Position numbers and translations under genes: made by a program. Below are positions 30,369 through 39,524 of a stretch of DNA of 64,000 nucleotides, piece after piece. This DNA comes from Pseudomonas lalkuanensis (lineage in GTDB: Bacteria; Pseudomonadota; Gammaproteobacteria; Pseudomonadales; Pseudomonadaceae). Each line of letters begins with the position of its first letter. Within the stretch, counting starts at the first letter, position 1. The notes below the pieces were generated by a model. It worked only from the letters and a program-made list of their open reading frames with translations. It searched no databases and was not told where the DNA came from. The stretch covers positions 2,088,001 through 2,152,000 of the forward strand of contig NZ_CP043311.1 in assembly GCF_008807375.1 (NCBI RefSeq), in the 5' to 3' direction.

Positions 30369-31091
30369 TCAGCGAATCCCGACGGTGGTGCTGGCCAGTC
30401 CGGGGAAGTCGGTGATGATGCTGTCCACGCCGAAGTCCGCCAGGCGGCGCATCAGGGCCGGTTCATTGACTGTCCACACCGACACGTGCAGTCCTTCCTT
30501 CTGGGCTCGCAGCAGGCGTTCCGGCGTGCACAGGGTCCAGTTCAGTGCCAGCAGGTCGCAGCCGTGGTGCTTGGCCACCTTCAGCGGGTCGAGCCAGGCG
30601 TATTCGGCCACCAGGCCGCGGGACAGCTTCGGCGTCAGGCGGTTGAGTGCGCGCAGCACTTCCCGCGAGCTGGAGGTGACGGTCACCTTGTCCATCAGGC
30701 CATGGCGCTCGGCCAGTTCCTGGATCGCCAGCACCGTCCGCGCGGCACGTACCCTTGATGCGCTCTTGACTTCCAGTTGCCAGTGCTCGAAGTCGCAGTG
30801 CTCGAACAGCGTCGCCAGGCGCGGAATGGGGCAGGGCTGGTGCCAACCGGGACCGCCCAGGCGGGCGTCGTAGGTCACCAGCTCCTCGGAGTCATGCTCC
30901 GCTACCTTGCCGCGGCGGCCCGTAGTGCGCTTCAGGCTGGGGTCGTGGATCACCATCAGCTCGCCGTCACGGGACAAGTGCAGGTCCAGCTCGCAACGCT
31001 TCACGCCATGTGACAGGCATTGCCGAAAGCTGGCCAGGGTGTTTTCCGGGCATTCGCCCTTGGCGCCTCGATGGCCGTAGATCAGGGTCAC
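30369..31091 (-). CDS. Glycerophosphodiester phosphodiesterase family protein (cytoplasmic type)
   Basis: GDPD-fold hydrolase of 240 residues, expected to cleave glycerophosphodiesters to glycerol-3-phosphate and alcohol. Key motifs are present: HRGAKGECPENT at the N-terminus with the catalytic His and metal-binding Glu, CELDLHLSRDGELMVIHDP with metal Glu/Asp and the second catalytic His, and the C-terminal VWTVNEP. There is no signal peptide, so it resembles cytosolic UgpQ more than periplasmic GlpQ. It starts two bases after the stop of the small secreted protein, giving an operon with the PilZ gene. Confidence 0.9.
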   Translation of the reverse strand: MTLIYGHRGAKGECPENTLASFRQCLSHGVKRCELDLHLSRDGELMVIHDPSLKRTTGRRGKVAEHDSEELVTYDARLGGPGWHQPCPIPRLATLFEHCDFEHWQLEVKSASRVRAARTVLAIQELAERHGLMDKVTVTSSSREVLRALNRLTPKLSRGLVAEYAWLDPLKVAKHHGCDLLALNWTLCTPERLLRAQKEGLHVSVWTVNEPALMRRLADFGVDSIITDFPGLASTTVGIR

Positions 31092-31093
31092 GT

Positions 31094-31384
31094 TTATTCC
31101 CTTGGTGCTCTGGGTTGATGGTGGCGAACGCTGTCGATGACGCGTCCGCTTTCGAAGTAGACCGAGAATTCGCGGTAGTCCCAGCGGCTGATGGGGGGCT
31201 TGCCGACCGCGGGGTGTTCTTCGTCGGGCAGGCCGAAGCGCTCCAGCACGGCGTGCTGGCTCTCACCGCGTGCCGGCAGCGAAAGGGCCTGGTCGCCCTG
31301 GTCGCCGACGGGAATTTCGATGGTTTGTGCCCCAGCGGGCAGCGTGAGGAGGAGACAGGTCAGCAACAGGCCGGGGCGCGTCAT
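31094..31384 (-). CDS. Small secreted protein, BamE/SmpA-like pattern
   Basis: Ninety-six-residue exported protein. Signal peptide MTRPGLLLTCLLLTLPAGAQ with probable cleavage after AGA or AQ. The mature region has GESQHAVLERFGLPDEEHP, then SRWDYREFSVYFESGRVIDSV. This helix–FG.P–WxY–F.xGxV spacing resembles the BamE/SmpA fold, which is an inference from pattern. It lacks a lipobox Cys. It is tightly packed between the PilZ gene (nine bases) and the phosphodiesterase (two bases), so co-expression is likely. Function unknown. Confidence 0.8.
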   Translation of the reverse strand: MTRPGLLLTCLLLTLPAGAQTIEIPVGDQGDQALSLPARGESQHAVLERFGLPDEEHPAVGKPPISRWDYREFSVYFESGRVIDSVRHHQPRAPRE

Positions 31385-31393
31385 GCGAGGGTC

Positions 31394-31978
31394 TCAGGAG
31401 GAAGGGGAGGAGCGTTCGCGGGCCTGACGTCGCTGCTGGGCCTGTTTCTGCAGGATGTGCCGTGCCAGCAGTTGGCGCTGGGCGTCGGTCAGCGCCTCGA
31501 ACTCGGTGCCGATTTCGAACTGGCCATCCTCGCGGAGCTGGTTATGGACCACCACGGCGCGCAGCAGCATGCCGAGGGCCTGGGGCATCAGTACCATCTT
31601 GATCGCCAGGTGGGTGCCCGGTTCCAGGGGTTGCGCACTGCAGAAGCTGATGCCGCCTTCGGACAGGGTGACCTGACGTGCCGGACCGATATCCCGCAGC
31701 AGGCTCTGGGCGAGTGCCTGGCCAAGCAGGTCGATGCGCTTGTTGATGACCTTCAGGTAGCCGGCCAACGTGCGATCGCGCTCATGGATATGTCGCAGCA
31801 GGTGCTGGGATTCGAAGTCCATCAGGTGCAGTTCGCTGAGCAGGCTGAACAGCTGGGAAGCGCTGTCGGCGCCGCTTGCATCAGCTGTTTCGCCCTGTTT
31901 CAGCGGGTGAAATTCCAGTGCGATCGTATCTTCGATGCGGTAGTATTCGCGGCGGTCATCCGCGTCTCGTGTCGACAT
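31394..31978 (-). CDS. PilZ domain protein (c-di-GMP receptor family, degenerate motif)
   Basis: Soluble protein of 194 residues. An N-terminal RREYYRIED carries the RxxxR half of the PilZ c-di-GMP motif. A middle helical region (LLRHIHERDRTLAGYLKVINK, quoted as LLRHIHERD and YLKVINKRID) separates it from VTLSEGGISF, where canonical (D/N)xSxxG has Thr at the first position. c-di-GMP binding is therefore plausible but uncertain. ATG 31978 (MSTRDADDRREYY) was chosen; the frame extends upstream without a domain. First gene of the minus-strand operon with the small secreted protein and phosphodiesterase, divergent from lolC. Confidence 0.85.
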   Translation of the reverse strand: MSTRDADDRREYYRIEDTIALEFHPLKQGETADASGADSASQLFSLLSELHLMDFESQHLLRHIHERDRTLAGYLKVINKRIDLLGQALAQSLLRDIGPARQVTLSEGGISFCSAQPLEPGTHLAIKMVLMPQALGMLLRAVVVHNQLREDGQFEIGTEFEALTDAQRQLLARHILQKQAQQRRQARERSSPSS

Positions 31979-32145
31979 GGCGAACCCATGGCAGCAGTGG
32001 TGGTCGAAGAGCTGTTCCGTTATCGCAAGTCCGTTTGCGTCGCCCGGGGCGCCGCGACAGATCACGAACAGAATTTGAGTGTAAACGCTGCTCGCCAGGC
32101 CCCGCCACAAGGACGTCCCTTCTTTCGCCAGCGAACTCCACTTCC

Positions 32146-33396
32146 ATGTTCAGACCGCTGTCCCTGTACATAGGCGCCCGTTACACGCGCGCCAAGCGCC
32201 GTAGCTACTTCGTCTCCTTCATTTCCCTGACTTCCATGATCGGCCTGGCCCTCGGCGTGCTGGTGATGATCCTGGTGCTGTCGGTCATGAACGGCTTCGA
32301 CCATGAGATGCGCACCCGCGTGCTGGGCATGGTGCCGCACGCCACGGTGGAATCCGCCGTACCCATCAACGACTGGCGCAAGCTGGCCGAAGGCGTCGCC
32401 CGCCATTCCGAGGTGAAGGCCGTGGCTCCCTACACCCAGGTCCAGGGCCTGCTGACCGCCGATGGCAAGGTGCAGAAGGTGCTGGTCAATGCCGTGGACC
32501 CGCAGGAGGAGGCCAAGGTCTCCATCATCGGCGACTTCTTCCGCGAGGGAAGCCTGGCTGCCTTGAAGCCCGGCGAATTCGGCATCGTCATCGGCGACCG
32601 CGCCGCCACCAAGCTGGGCGTCGGCATGGGCGACAAGGTCACCTTCGTGATGCCCGAAGTGGCGGTGACCCCTGCCGGCGTCTTCCCGCGCATGAAACGC
32701 TTCACCGTGGTCGGCATCTTCCATGTCGGTGCCGGTGAGCTGGACGGCTTCCTGGCTGTCGCCAACCTGTCCGATGTCGCCCGCCTGAAGCGTTGGCAAC
32801 CGGACCAGGTGCAGGGCCTGCGCCTCAAGCTCGATGACCTGTTCCAGGCGCCCCAGGTTGCCTGGCAGATCGCCGGCGAATTGAAGGGCGAGGATTTCTA
32901 CGCCCGCGACTGGACCCGTACCCACGGCAACCTCTACCAGGCGATCAAGATGGAGAAGGCCATGATCGGCCTGCTCCTGCTGCTGATCGTGGCCGTGGCC
33001 GCCTTCAACATCATTTCCACCCTGGTGATGGTGGTGACCGACAAGCGCGGTGATATCGCCATCCTCCGTACGCTGGGCGCCACGCCCCGGCAGATCATGG
33101 GCATCTTCATGGTCCAGGGCACGGTGATCGGGGTCGTCGGCACCCTCATTGGCGGGGTGCTGGGCATTCTCGCCGCACTCAACGTGAGCGATGCCATCGC
33201 CCTGCTGGAGCACCTGCTGGGACACAAGTTCCTCAGCGCCGAGGTCTATTTCATCGATTACCTGCCATCCCAACTGATGGCCGAGGACGTGGTGATGGTC
33301 TGTTCGGCCGCGCTGGTCCTGAGCTTCCTCGCCACCCTTTATCCCGCCTGGCGTGCCGCGCGCACCCAGCCAGCAGAGGCATTGCGCTATGAGTAA
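32146..33396 (+). CDS. lolC: Lipoprotein-releasing ABC transporter permease LolC
   Basis: Inner-membrane permease of the LolCDE complex that extracts outer-membrane lipoproteins and passes them to LolA. It has 416 residues: an N-terminal helix in [19 protein letters not shown], a large periplasmic domain and three C-terminal helices. The coupling region includes [21 protein letters not shown]. The periplasmic loop near [22 protein letters not shown] would hold the LolA hook expected of LolC. ATG 32146 was chosen by the conserved [19 protein letters not shown] start. It overlaps lolD by eight bases. Confidence 0.95.
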   Translation: MFRPLSLYIGARYTRAKRRSYFVSFISLTSMIGLALGVLVMILVLSVMNGFDHEMRTRVLGMVPHATVESAVPINDWRKLAEGVARHSEVKAVAPYTQVQGLLTADGKVQKVLVNAVDPQEEAKVSIIGDFFREGSLAALKPGEFGIVIGDRAATKLGVGMGDKVTFVMPEVAVTPAGVFPRMKRFTVVGIFHVGAGELDGFLAVANLSDVARLKRWQPDQVQGLRLKLDDLFQAPQVAWQIAGELKGEDFYARDWTRTHGNLYQAIKMEKAMIGLLLLLIVAVAAFNIISTLVMVVTDKRGDIAILRTLGATPRQIMGIFMVQGTVIGVVGTLIGGVLGILAALNVSDAIALLEHLLGHKFLSAEVYFIDYLPSQLMAEDVVMVCSAALVLSFLATLYPAWRAARTQPAEALRYE

Positions 33397-34072
33397 CAAG
33401 GCAGTCCTGAGTTGCCGCAACCTGGGCAAGAGCTATGAGGAAGGTCCGCAATCGGTCGAGGTGCTGGCTGGCGTCGAACTGGAGCTGAATCCGGGCGAGC
33501 GAGTGGCCATCGTAGGAAGCTCCGGCTCCGGCAAGAGTACCCTGCTGAACATGCTGGGCGGCCTGGATACCCCGAGCAAGGGCAGCGTCTGGCTGGCCGG
33601 CGAAGAGCTGTCCGCCCTCAGCGAGACCGCGCGTGGCCTGCTGCGCAATCGCGCCTTGGGCTTCGTCTACCAGTTCCACCACCTGCTGCCGGAGTTCACC
33701 GCCCTGGAGAACGTCTGCATGCCGCTGCTGATCGGCCGCACCGCCATCGGTGAAGCGCGTCAGCGCGCCACGGCGCTGCTGGAACGCGTGGGCCTTGGGC
33801 ATCGCCTGTCGCACAAGCCGGCGGAGCTGTCCGGTGGCGAGCGTCAGCGTGTGGCCATCGCCCGTGCGCTGGTCAACAACCCGGCGCTGGTGCTGCTCGA
33901 CGAGCCCACCGGCAACCTCGACCAGCACACCGCCCACGGAATCCAGGAGCTGATGCAGGAGCTGAGCCGCTCCCTGCAGACCGCCTTCCTGGTGGTGACC
34001 CATGACCTGCAGCTGGCCCGCCAGATGGATCGGGTGCTGCGCCTGGAAGAAGGCCGACTGGTGGCTGCCTGA
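33389..34072 (+). CDS. lolD: Lipoprotein-releasing ABC transporter ATPase LolD
   Basis: Cytosolic ATPase that powers LolCE. It has 227 residues. Walker A is [16 protein letters not shown], the Q-loop region is [19 protein letters not shown] with the LolD-typical [14 protein letters not shown], the ABC signature is [15 protein letters not shown], Walker B is [12 protein letters not shown] and the switch His is in [13 protein letters not shown] 33389 overlaps the lolC stop; the gene is followed by lolE with a one-base gap, so lolCDE is translated as a coupled unit. Confidence 0.97.
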   Translation: MSNKAVLSCRNLGKSYEEGPQSVEVLAGVELELNPGERVAIVGSSGSGKSTLLNMLGGLDTPSKGSVWLAGEELSALSETARGLLRNRALGFVYQFHHLLPEFTALENVCMPLLIGRTAIGEARQRATALLERVGLGHRLSHKPAELSGGERQRVAIARALVNNPALVLLDEPTGNLDQHTAHGIQELMQELSRSLQTAFLVVTHDLQLARQMDRVLRLEEGRLVAA

Positions 34073-34073
34073 G

Positions 34074-35318
34074 ATGTTCAGACCTCTCCCGATCTTCATC
34101 GGCACGCGCTATACGCGCGCCAAGCGCCGTAACCACTACATATCGTTCATCTCGCTGACTTCGATGATCGGCCTGGCGCTGGGCGTGCTGGCCATGATCG
34201 TGGTGCTCTCGGTGATGAACGGTTTCCAGAAGGAAATGCGCTCGCGCATTCTCGGCATGGTGTCCCATGCCACCCTGAGCGCCGATCAGCCCCTGGATGA
34301 CTGGCGCCGTGTGGCCGACGCCGCGATGAAGCACCCGGAGGTAGTAGGGGCGGTGCCCTTCGCCGAGCTGGAGGGCATGCTCTCGTTCAAGGGCATGATG
34401 CAGCCGGTTCAGATCAACGGCATCGATCCCCGTGAAGAAACCAGGGTCTCCATCATCGGCAAGCACATGGTGCAGGGTGACCTGGATGCGTTGAAGCCGG
34501 GAGAGTCCGGCATCGTCATCGGCGAGATCACCGCGAGGCGCTTCCGCCTCAACGTCGGCGACAAGCTGACCCTGATCGTCCCCGAGGTGAGCAGCGCCCC
34601 GGGCGGCATCACCCCGCGCATGCAGCGCTTCAATGTGGTTGGCGTGTTCAAGGTTGGCGCCGAACTGGATAGCACACTGGCACTGATCAACATCGCCGAT
34701 GCCTCTGTCATCCAGCGCCTGCCGGAAGGCCAGGTGCAGAGTGTGCGCATCGCGCTGAAGGACCTGTTCCAGGCGCCGGAAGTGTCGAAGCAGCTCGTTT
34801 CCGAGCTGGGGCAGGGCTATCGCGCCGACGACTGGACCCATACCCAGGGCAGCCTGTTCAGTGCCATGAAAATGGAGAAGACCATGATTGGTCTCCTTCT
34901 GCTGCTGATCGTGGCCGTGGCGGCGTTCAACATCATCGCCACGCTGATCATGGTGGTCGCCGACAAGCGCGCGGATATCGCCATCCTCCGCACCCTCGGG
35001 GCCACGCCCAGGCAGATCATGGCGGTGTTCATGGTGCAGGGCAGTGTGATCGGCTTCGTCGGCACCCTGATCGGTACCGTGCTGGGCATCATCACTGCGC
35101 TCAACGTCAGCCAGTGGATCGCCGCCCTTGAGCGCGCCAGCGGCAGGCAGATCTTCAGCTCCGACGTCTACTTCGTCAGCTACCTGCCCTCCGAACTGCA
35201 GCTGGGTGACGTGGTGCTGATCTGCACGGCAGCGTTGGTCTTGAGCTTCCTCGCCACTATCTACCCGGCCTGGCGCGCGGCCCAGACCCAGCCGGCCGAA
35301 GCCCTGCGCTACGAGTAA
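34074..35318 (+). CDS. lolE: Lipoprotein-releasing ABC transporter permease LolE
   Basis: Second permease of LolCDE, 414 residues, with the same four-helix layout as LolC ([19 protein letters not shown] near the N-terminus, [19 protein letters not shown] starting the C-terminal set, [21 protein letters not shown] cytoplasmic coupling loop). It is clearly a paralogue of the upstream lolC product, with long stretches nearly identical in the membrane parts and more divergence in the periplasmic domain (RMQRFNVVGVFKVGAELD). Calling this LolE and the first LolC follows gene order. It ends at a terminator. Confidence 0.94.
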   Translation: MFRPLPIFIGTRYTRAKRRNHYISFISLTSMIGLALGVLAMIVVLSVMNGFQKEMRSRILGMVSHATLSADQPLDDWRRVADAAMKHPEVVGAVPFAELEGMLSFKGMMQPVQINGIDPREETRVSIIGKHMVQGDLDALKPGESGIVIGEITARRFRLNVGDKLTLIVPEVSSAPGGITPRMQRFNVVGVFKVGAELDSTLALINIADASVIQRLPEGQVQSVRIALKDLFQAPEVSKQLVSELGQGYRADDWTHTQGSLFSAMKMEKTMIGLLLLLIVAVAAFNIIATLIMVVADKRADIAILRTLGATPRQIMAVFMVQGSVIGFVGTLIGTVLGIITALNVSQWIAALERASGRQIFSSDVYFVSYLPSELQLGDVVLICTAALVLSFLATIYPAWRAAQTQPAEALRYE

Positions 35319-35340
35319 CCGGTCGCGCTCTGCAAATGAA

Positions 35341-35370
35341 AACGCCGCATCAGATGCGGCGTTCTTCTTT
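35341..35370 (+). terminator. Terminator of lolCDE
   Basis: Ten-bp stem AACGCCGCAT / ATGCGGCGTT, loop CAG, followed by a pyrimidine run CTTCTTTCC. Confidence 0.7.
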
Positions 35371-35446
35371 CCTGGTGCGACGACGTCGATGGGAAGGGCG
35401 CGCTGTGTGCGCCGGCGTTTGGCGACGTATCAGTCCGTGAACTTGC

Positions 35447-35974
35447 TCAGCGGCTGACTTCCCGGCGCGCCTTCTGGCGTTTGCGCCAGCTGTGGCCGAC
35501 CCACCAGCGCCAATAAAGCATGGTCAGCATGTAGGCGAGCGCCCCGACCAGCACGCCACAGACCAGTGATCCTAGGAGAAACGGCTGCCAGAGCGTGGAA
35601 AGTTCCTGGGTGATCCATTCCCAGGTCAGTTCATCGGGGAGCGCGCGCGGAGATATCTGCATGATCCAGGCCCCCATCTTGTAGGTGCAGTAGAAAACCG
35701 GCGGCATGGTGATGGGGTTGGTCAGCCAGACCAGGCCCACGGAGATGGGCAGGTTGGCGCGCACCATGATGGCCAGGCCGGCGGCCAGCAGCATCTGCAT
35801 GGGGATCGGCACGAACGCGGCGAACAGGCCCATGGCCATGGCGCGGGCGACCGAGTGGCGATTGAGGTGCCAGAGGTTCGGATCATGGATCAGGGTGCCG
35901 AGAAAACGCAGGGATTTGTGTTCCCTGATGGTGTCCGGATTCGGCATGTAGCGTTTGAAGATGCGACGCGGCAT
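35447..35974 (-). CDS. DUF2062 family inner-membrane protein
   Basis: Membrane protein of 175 residues. The DUF2062 pattern is complete: basic N-terminus RRIFKRYMPNPDTIREHKSL, then SVARAMAMGLFAAFVPIPMQM, the GLVWLTNPITMPPVFYCTYKMG motif and a last hydrophobic helix (FLLGSLVCGVLVGALAYML) before a basic tail. The family is widespread in proteobacteria and lacks a defined function. ATG 35974 was chosen because it begins the domain; upstream in-frame sequence overlaps the comEC promoter region antisense. It is divergent from comEC. Confidence 0.88.
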   Translation of the reverse strand: MPRRIFKRYMPNPDTIREHKSLRFLGTLIHDPNLWHLNRHSVARAMAMGLFAAFVPIPMQMLLAAGLAIMVRANLPISVGLVWLTNPITMPPVFYCTYKMGAWIMQISPRALPDELTWEWITQELSTLWQPFLLGSLVCGVLVGALAYMLTMLYWRWWVGHSWRKRQKARREVSR

Positions 35975-36147
35975 GGGCGGTCTCTGGCGGACGGAAGCGC
36001 CGGGTATTATGCACACCCGGAAATGACATCGCCGGGTCAGTTTGTGTCGGCAAGTGTAAGGGGATTTGCGCGGCTTGCATCGGCCAGCGCTGGGCGGCAC
36101 AGGACGTTGCCGCGCTTGCCGTCCCAGGGAAAGGGAGTCGGATATCC

Positions 36148-38373
36148 ATGGTCTCGGGCCTGGCCGCCTTTGCTGTCGGCCTTCTTCTTTTGCGCTGGAT
36201 GCCCATCCTGCCGCCTGTCTGGTGGCTCTATCTCCAGCTGATTCTCGGCTTGCTGCTGTTGGGCTCGCGGGCCTGGCGAATCGGGCTGTTCCTGCTCGGG
36301 ATCGGCTGGGCCTGCCTGAGCGCCCAATGGGCGCTGGATGACCGCCTGGAGCTGCGTCTGGACGGTCAGGTCCGCTGGCTGGAGGGGAGGGTGGTCGGCT
36401 TGCCGAGCAGGGCAGATGGTGTGGTGCGATTCGAGTTGGAGGATATTCATGCACCTCGTGCGCAGTTGCCCCAGCGCCTGCGGCTGTCCTGGCACGACGG
36501 ACCGCGGGTACTGGCAGGAGAGCGTTGGCGCCTGGCGGTGCGCCTCAAGCGGCCGCGCGGTCTCGCAAATCCGGCGACCTTCGATTTCGAAGCCTGGCTG
36601 CTGGCAAGGCGCATCGGTGCGACCGGCTCGGTAAAGGCGGGTGAGCGCCTGTCTCCGGCCAGCGGTCCGGTTGCCTGGCGCGACCAGTTGCGCCAACGCC
36701 TGCTCCAGGTGGACGCATGGGACCGGGCCGGCGGGCTCGCCGCGCTGGTGCTGGGCGATGGCTCCGGCCTGCAGGATCGGGACTGGCGCCTGCTGCAAGA
36801 CACTGGTACCACGCACCTGATGGTGATCTCCGGGCAGCACATCACCCTGTTCGCCGGCGTGCTCTACGGCCTTGTAGCGGTTCTCGCGCGATTGGGGCTC
36901 TGGCCAAGGCGCTTGCCCTGGTTGCCCTGGGCGTGCGCCATGGCCTTCATTGGTGGGCTCGGTTACGGAATCCTGGCGGGGTTCGACGTGCCGGTCAGAA
37001 GGGCCTGCGTGATGCTGGCGGTGGTCCTGCTTTGGCGTCTGCGCTTTCGCCACCTGGGGTTCCTCACTCCCTTGCTGGCCGCGCTCTGCGTTGTGCTGGT
37101 GGTCGAGCCCCTGGTGGTCCTGCAGACCGGTTTCTGGTTGTCTTTCGGCGCAGTGGCGTTGCTGGTCCTGGCTTTCGCCGGACGTCTGGGTGCCTGGCGC
37201 TGGTGGATGACCTGGTGGCGCGCCCAATGGGTGATGGGTCTCGGCCTTGCGCCGCTGCTGCTGGCCCTGGCGTTGCCCATCAGTCTCAGCGGCCCCGTGG
37301 CCAACCTGGTGGCGGTGCCCTGGGTCAGTCTGGTGGTGCTGCCGCTGGCCCTGTTGGGGGCCGCCACACTGGGCATTCCGTGGTTGGGAGAAGCGTTGCT
37401 ATGGCTGGCCGGAGGTGCGCTGGAACTGCTGTTCCAGGTGCTGGCCTGGACGTCTGCGCAGCTGCCTGCGTGGATACCCGTACAGCTCCCGGTGTGGGCC
37501 TGGTCGCTGGGTGCGATGGGTGTCCTTCTGCTGATAGCGCCGGCTGGCGTGCCGTTTCGCGCACTCGGCCTGGCGTTGCTGGTGCCGGCGCTTTTCCCGC
37601 CACAGCAGCGCTTAGGACCCGGTCAGGCCGAGGTGCGGGTGCTGGATGTCGGGCAGGGGCTTTCAGTGCTGGTGCGTACCCGCGAGCACGCGTTGCTCTA
37701 TGACGCCGGACCGCGCCGGGGCGACTTCGATATCGGCGAACGGGTGGTGGTCCCCACCCTGCGAGGCCTTGGCGTATCCCGGCTCGGCCTGATGCTGATC
37801 AGCCATGCCGATTCGGACCACGCCGGTGGGGCTCTGGCGGTTCGACGCGGATTGACCGTGGATCGGGTACTCAGCGGCGAGCCCGAACGCCTTGCGCCAG
37901 ATCTTGAAGCAGAGCCCTGCGCGGCGGGCGCGGCCTGGTCCTGGGACGGCGTGGATTTCCTGGTCTGGCAGCCGCCGCCGGGTGGCGACAGCAATGACAG
38001 CTCCTGCGTGCTGGTCGTCGAAGCCGCCGGCGAGCGCATACTGCTCAGCGGCGATCTGGGCGTTAGAGGGGAGGCAGCCTGGATCGCCAGCGGCCAGCCG
38101 CTCGCGGCGCGCTGGCTGGTGGCCGGGCACCATGGCAGCCGGACTTCTTCCAGCGCCGCTTTCCTGCGCGCCGTGAAACCGGAGAAGGTGCTGATTTCCC
38201 GCGGTCATCTGAATGCCTATGGCCACCCGCATCCGTTGGTCGCATCGCGAATCCGCGCGCTGCCCGCGGAAATCCACGACACGGCGGAGCAGGGCCACCT
38301 GTTGCTGCGTCTTGGCGCTTTTGGCGAGCCGGAAGTCGAGCGAGAAAAGTCCGTGTTCTGGAGGGAAAAATGA
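36148..38373 (+). CDS. comEC: DNA internalization channel ComEC/Rec2
   Basis: Inner-membrane channel that carries transforming single-stranded DNA into the cytoplasm. It has 741 residues. N-terminal helices and an OB-like DUF4131 region (WLEGRVVGLPSRADGVVRFE) precede the competence domain (TTHLMVISGQHITLFAGVLYG, quoted as LMVISGQHITLFAG; GFDVPVRRACVMLAVVLLW). The C-terminal metallo-beta-lactamase domain has ISHADSDHAGG and later GHHGSRTSSSAAFL. All modules are intact, so natural transformation capacity is plausible if pilus genes exist elsewhere. Start ATG 36148 is weakly supported; upstream candidates exist. Confidence 0.93.
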   Translation: MVSGLAAFAVGLLLLRWMPILPPVWWLYLQLILGLLLLGSRAWRIGLFLLGIGWACLSAQWALDDRLELRLDGQVRWLEGRVVGLPSRADGVVRFELEDIHAPRAQLPQRLRLSWHDGPRVLAGERWRLAVRLKRPRGLANPATFDFEAWLLARRIGATGSVKAGERLSPASGPVAWRDQLRQRLLQVDAWDRAGGLAALVLGDGSGLQDRDWRLLQDTGTTHLMVISGQHITLFAGVLYGLVAVLARLGLWPRRLPWLPWACAMAFIGGLGYGILAGFDVPVRRACVMLAVVLLWRLRFRHLGFLTPLLAALCVVLVVEPLVVLQTGFWLSFGAVALLVLAFAGRLGAWRWWMTWWRAQWVMGLGLAPLLLALALPISLSGPVANLVAVPWVSLVVLPLALLGAATLGIPWLGEALLWLAGGALELLFQVLAWTSAQLPAWIPVQLPVWAWSLGAMGVLLLIAPAGVPFRALGLALLVPALFPPQQRLGPGQAEVRVLDVGQGLSVLVRTREHALLYDAGPRRGDFDIGERVVVPTLRGLGVSRLGLMLISHADSDHAGGALAVRRGLTVDRVLSGEPERLAPDLEAEPCAAGAAWSWDGVDFLVWQPPPGGDSNDSSCVLVVEAAGERILLSGDLGVRGEAAWIASGQPLAARWLVAGHHGSRTSSSAAFLRAVKPEKVLISRGHLNAYGHPHPLVASRIRALPAEIHDTAEQGHLLLRLGAFGEPEVEREKSVFWREK

Positions 38374-38445
38374 GAACGGCGGCGGTCGGCGAGGGCCTGA
38401 CCCTATGCTAGAGTGGCGCCACTTTTCCGAAGGGGATTTCCTACC

Positions 38446-39081
38446 GTGTGGGAGTTGGTCAAAGCCGGTGGCTGGATGATGCTGCCGATCATTCTATGTT
38501 CCATCGCCGCCACCGCGATCATCGCTGAACGTCTGTGGACTCTGCGTATCAGCCGGGTTTCTCCGCCGCACCTGCTTGGCCAGGTCTGGCGTCAGATCAA
38601 GGACAAGCAACTCAACAGCCAGAAGCTCAAGGATCTGCGCGCCTCTTCGCCGCTGGGTGAAGTGCTGGCAGCGGGCCTGGCCAACTCCAAGCATGGTCGC
38701 GAGATCATGAAGGAGTGCATCGAGGAAGCCGCCAGCCGCGTGATTCATGAGCTGGAGCGTTACCTCAACGCCCTCGGCACCATCGCGGCCATGGCGCCGC
38801 TGCTCGGCCTGCTGGGTACGGTGTTCGGCATGATCGAGATCTTCGGCGGCTTCATGGAGAACGGCATGGCCAATGCGCCGATCCTGGCCGGCGGTATCGC
38901 CAAGGCCCTGGTGACCACCGCGGCGGGCCTGATCGTGGCCATCCCGGCGGTATTCTTCCACCGCTACCTGCTGCGTCGTGTCGACGAGCTGGTGGTGGCC
39001 ATGGAACAGGAGGCGATCAAGCTGGTGGAAGTGGTCCAGGGTGATCGCGAGGTCGACTTCGCAGAGGAAGCCAAAGCGTGA
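38446..39081 (+). CDS. exbB: MotA/TolQ/ExbB family proton channel protein
   Basis: Inner-membrane component of a proton-driven energy-transducing complex with ExbD, 211 residues, three hydrophobic helices. The N-terminal helix is GGWMMLPIILCSIAATAIIAE (quoted as WMMLPIILCSIAATA), and the conserved APLLGLLGTVFGMIEIF and GGIAKALVTTAAGLIVAIPAV segments form the channel. GTG 38446 is the likely start, with AAGGGGA upstream; no ATG fits. It overlaps exbD by four bases. Adjacent genes are for lipid A and peptidoglycan synthesis and no tonB is present, so its partner is unclear. Confidence 0.9.
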   Translation: MWELVKAGGWMMLPIILCSIAATAIIAERLWTLRISRVSPPHLLGQVWRQIKDKQLNSQKLKDLRASSPLGEVLAAGLANSKHGREIMKECIEEAASRVIHELERYLNALGTIAAMAPLLGLLGTVFGMIEIFGGFMENGMANAPILAGGIAKALVTTAAGLIVAIPAVFFHRYLLRRVDELVVAMEQEAIKLVEVVQGDREVDFAEEAKA

Positions 39082-39524
39082 AGTTCCGCCGCAGGGCGGG
39101 CAATGTCGCCCGCGAGGAGGTCTTCCTCAACCTCACTTCGTTGATCGACGTGATCTTCGTGCTGTTGCTGTTCTTCGTCGTGACCACCACTTTCAGCAAG
39201 CCGAGCCAGTTGAAGATCGAGCTGCCTGAAGCGGTGAGCGGCACCTCGCCCGAGGAAACCCAGCTGAAGACCCTGGAGCTGAGCATTGCTGCAGATGGCC
39301 AGTATTCGCTCAATGGCCAGAACCTGGTCAAAAGCGACCTGGCCACGCTGATCTCGGCCCTGGGGCGCGAGTCGGAAGGCGATAACAGCCTTCCGCTGGT
39401 GATCACCGCTGACGCCCGCACCACCCATCAATCGGTGATCACTGCCATGGACGCCGCCGGCAAGCTCGGCTTCAGTCACTTGCGCATGACCACCATCGAG
39501 TCCGACCCGGCCAAGAAGCCCTGA
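39078..39524 (+). CDS. exbD: ExbD/TolR family protein
   Basis: Single-span membrane protein of 148 residues that pairs with the preceding ExbB. The cytoplasmic N-terminus ([21 protein letters not shown]) is followed by the helix [18 protein letters not shown] with the proton-carrying Asp (LIDVIF) and a periplasmic domain ([18 protein letters not shown], then [22 protein letters not shown]). It overlaps exbB by four bases and shares a base with lpxK, so these genes are coupled. Family assignment is sure; substrate partner is unknown. Confidence 0.92.
   Translation: MKFRRRAGNVAREEVFLNLTSLIDVIFVLLLFFVVTTTFSKPSQLKIELPEAVSGTSPEETQLKTLELSIAADGQYSLNGQNLVKSDLATLISALGRESEGDNSLPLVITADARTTHQSVITAMDAAGKLGFSHLRMTTIESDPAKKP

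Noticed and set aside
31876..32145. Upstream extension of lolC from 31876
   Set aside because: It overlaps the divergent PilZ gene, and the translation has no membrane or signal features. The conserved Lol start is at 32146.
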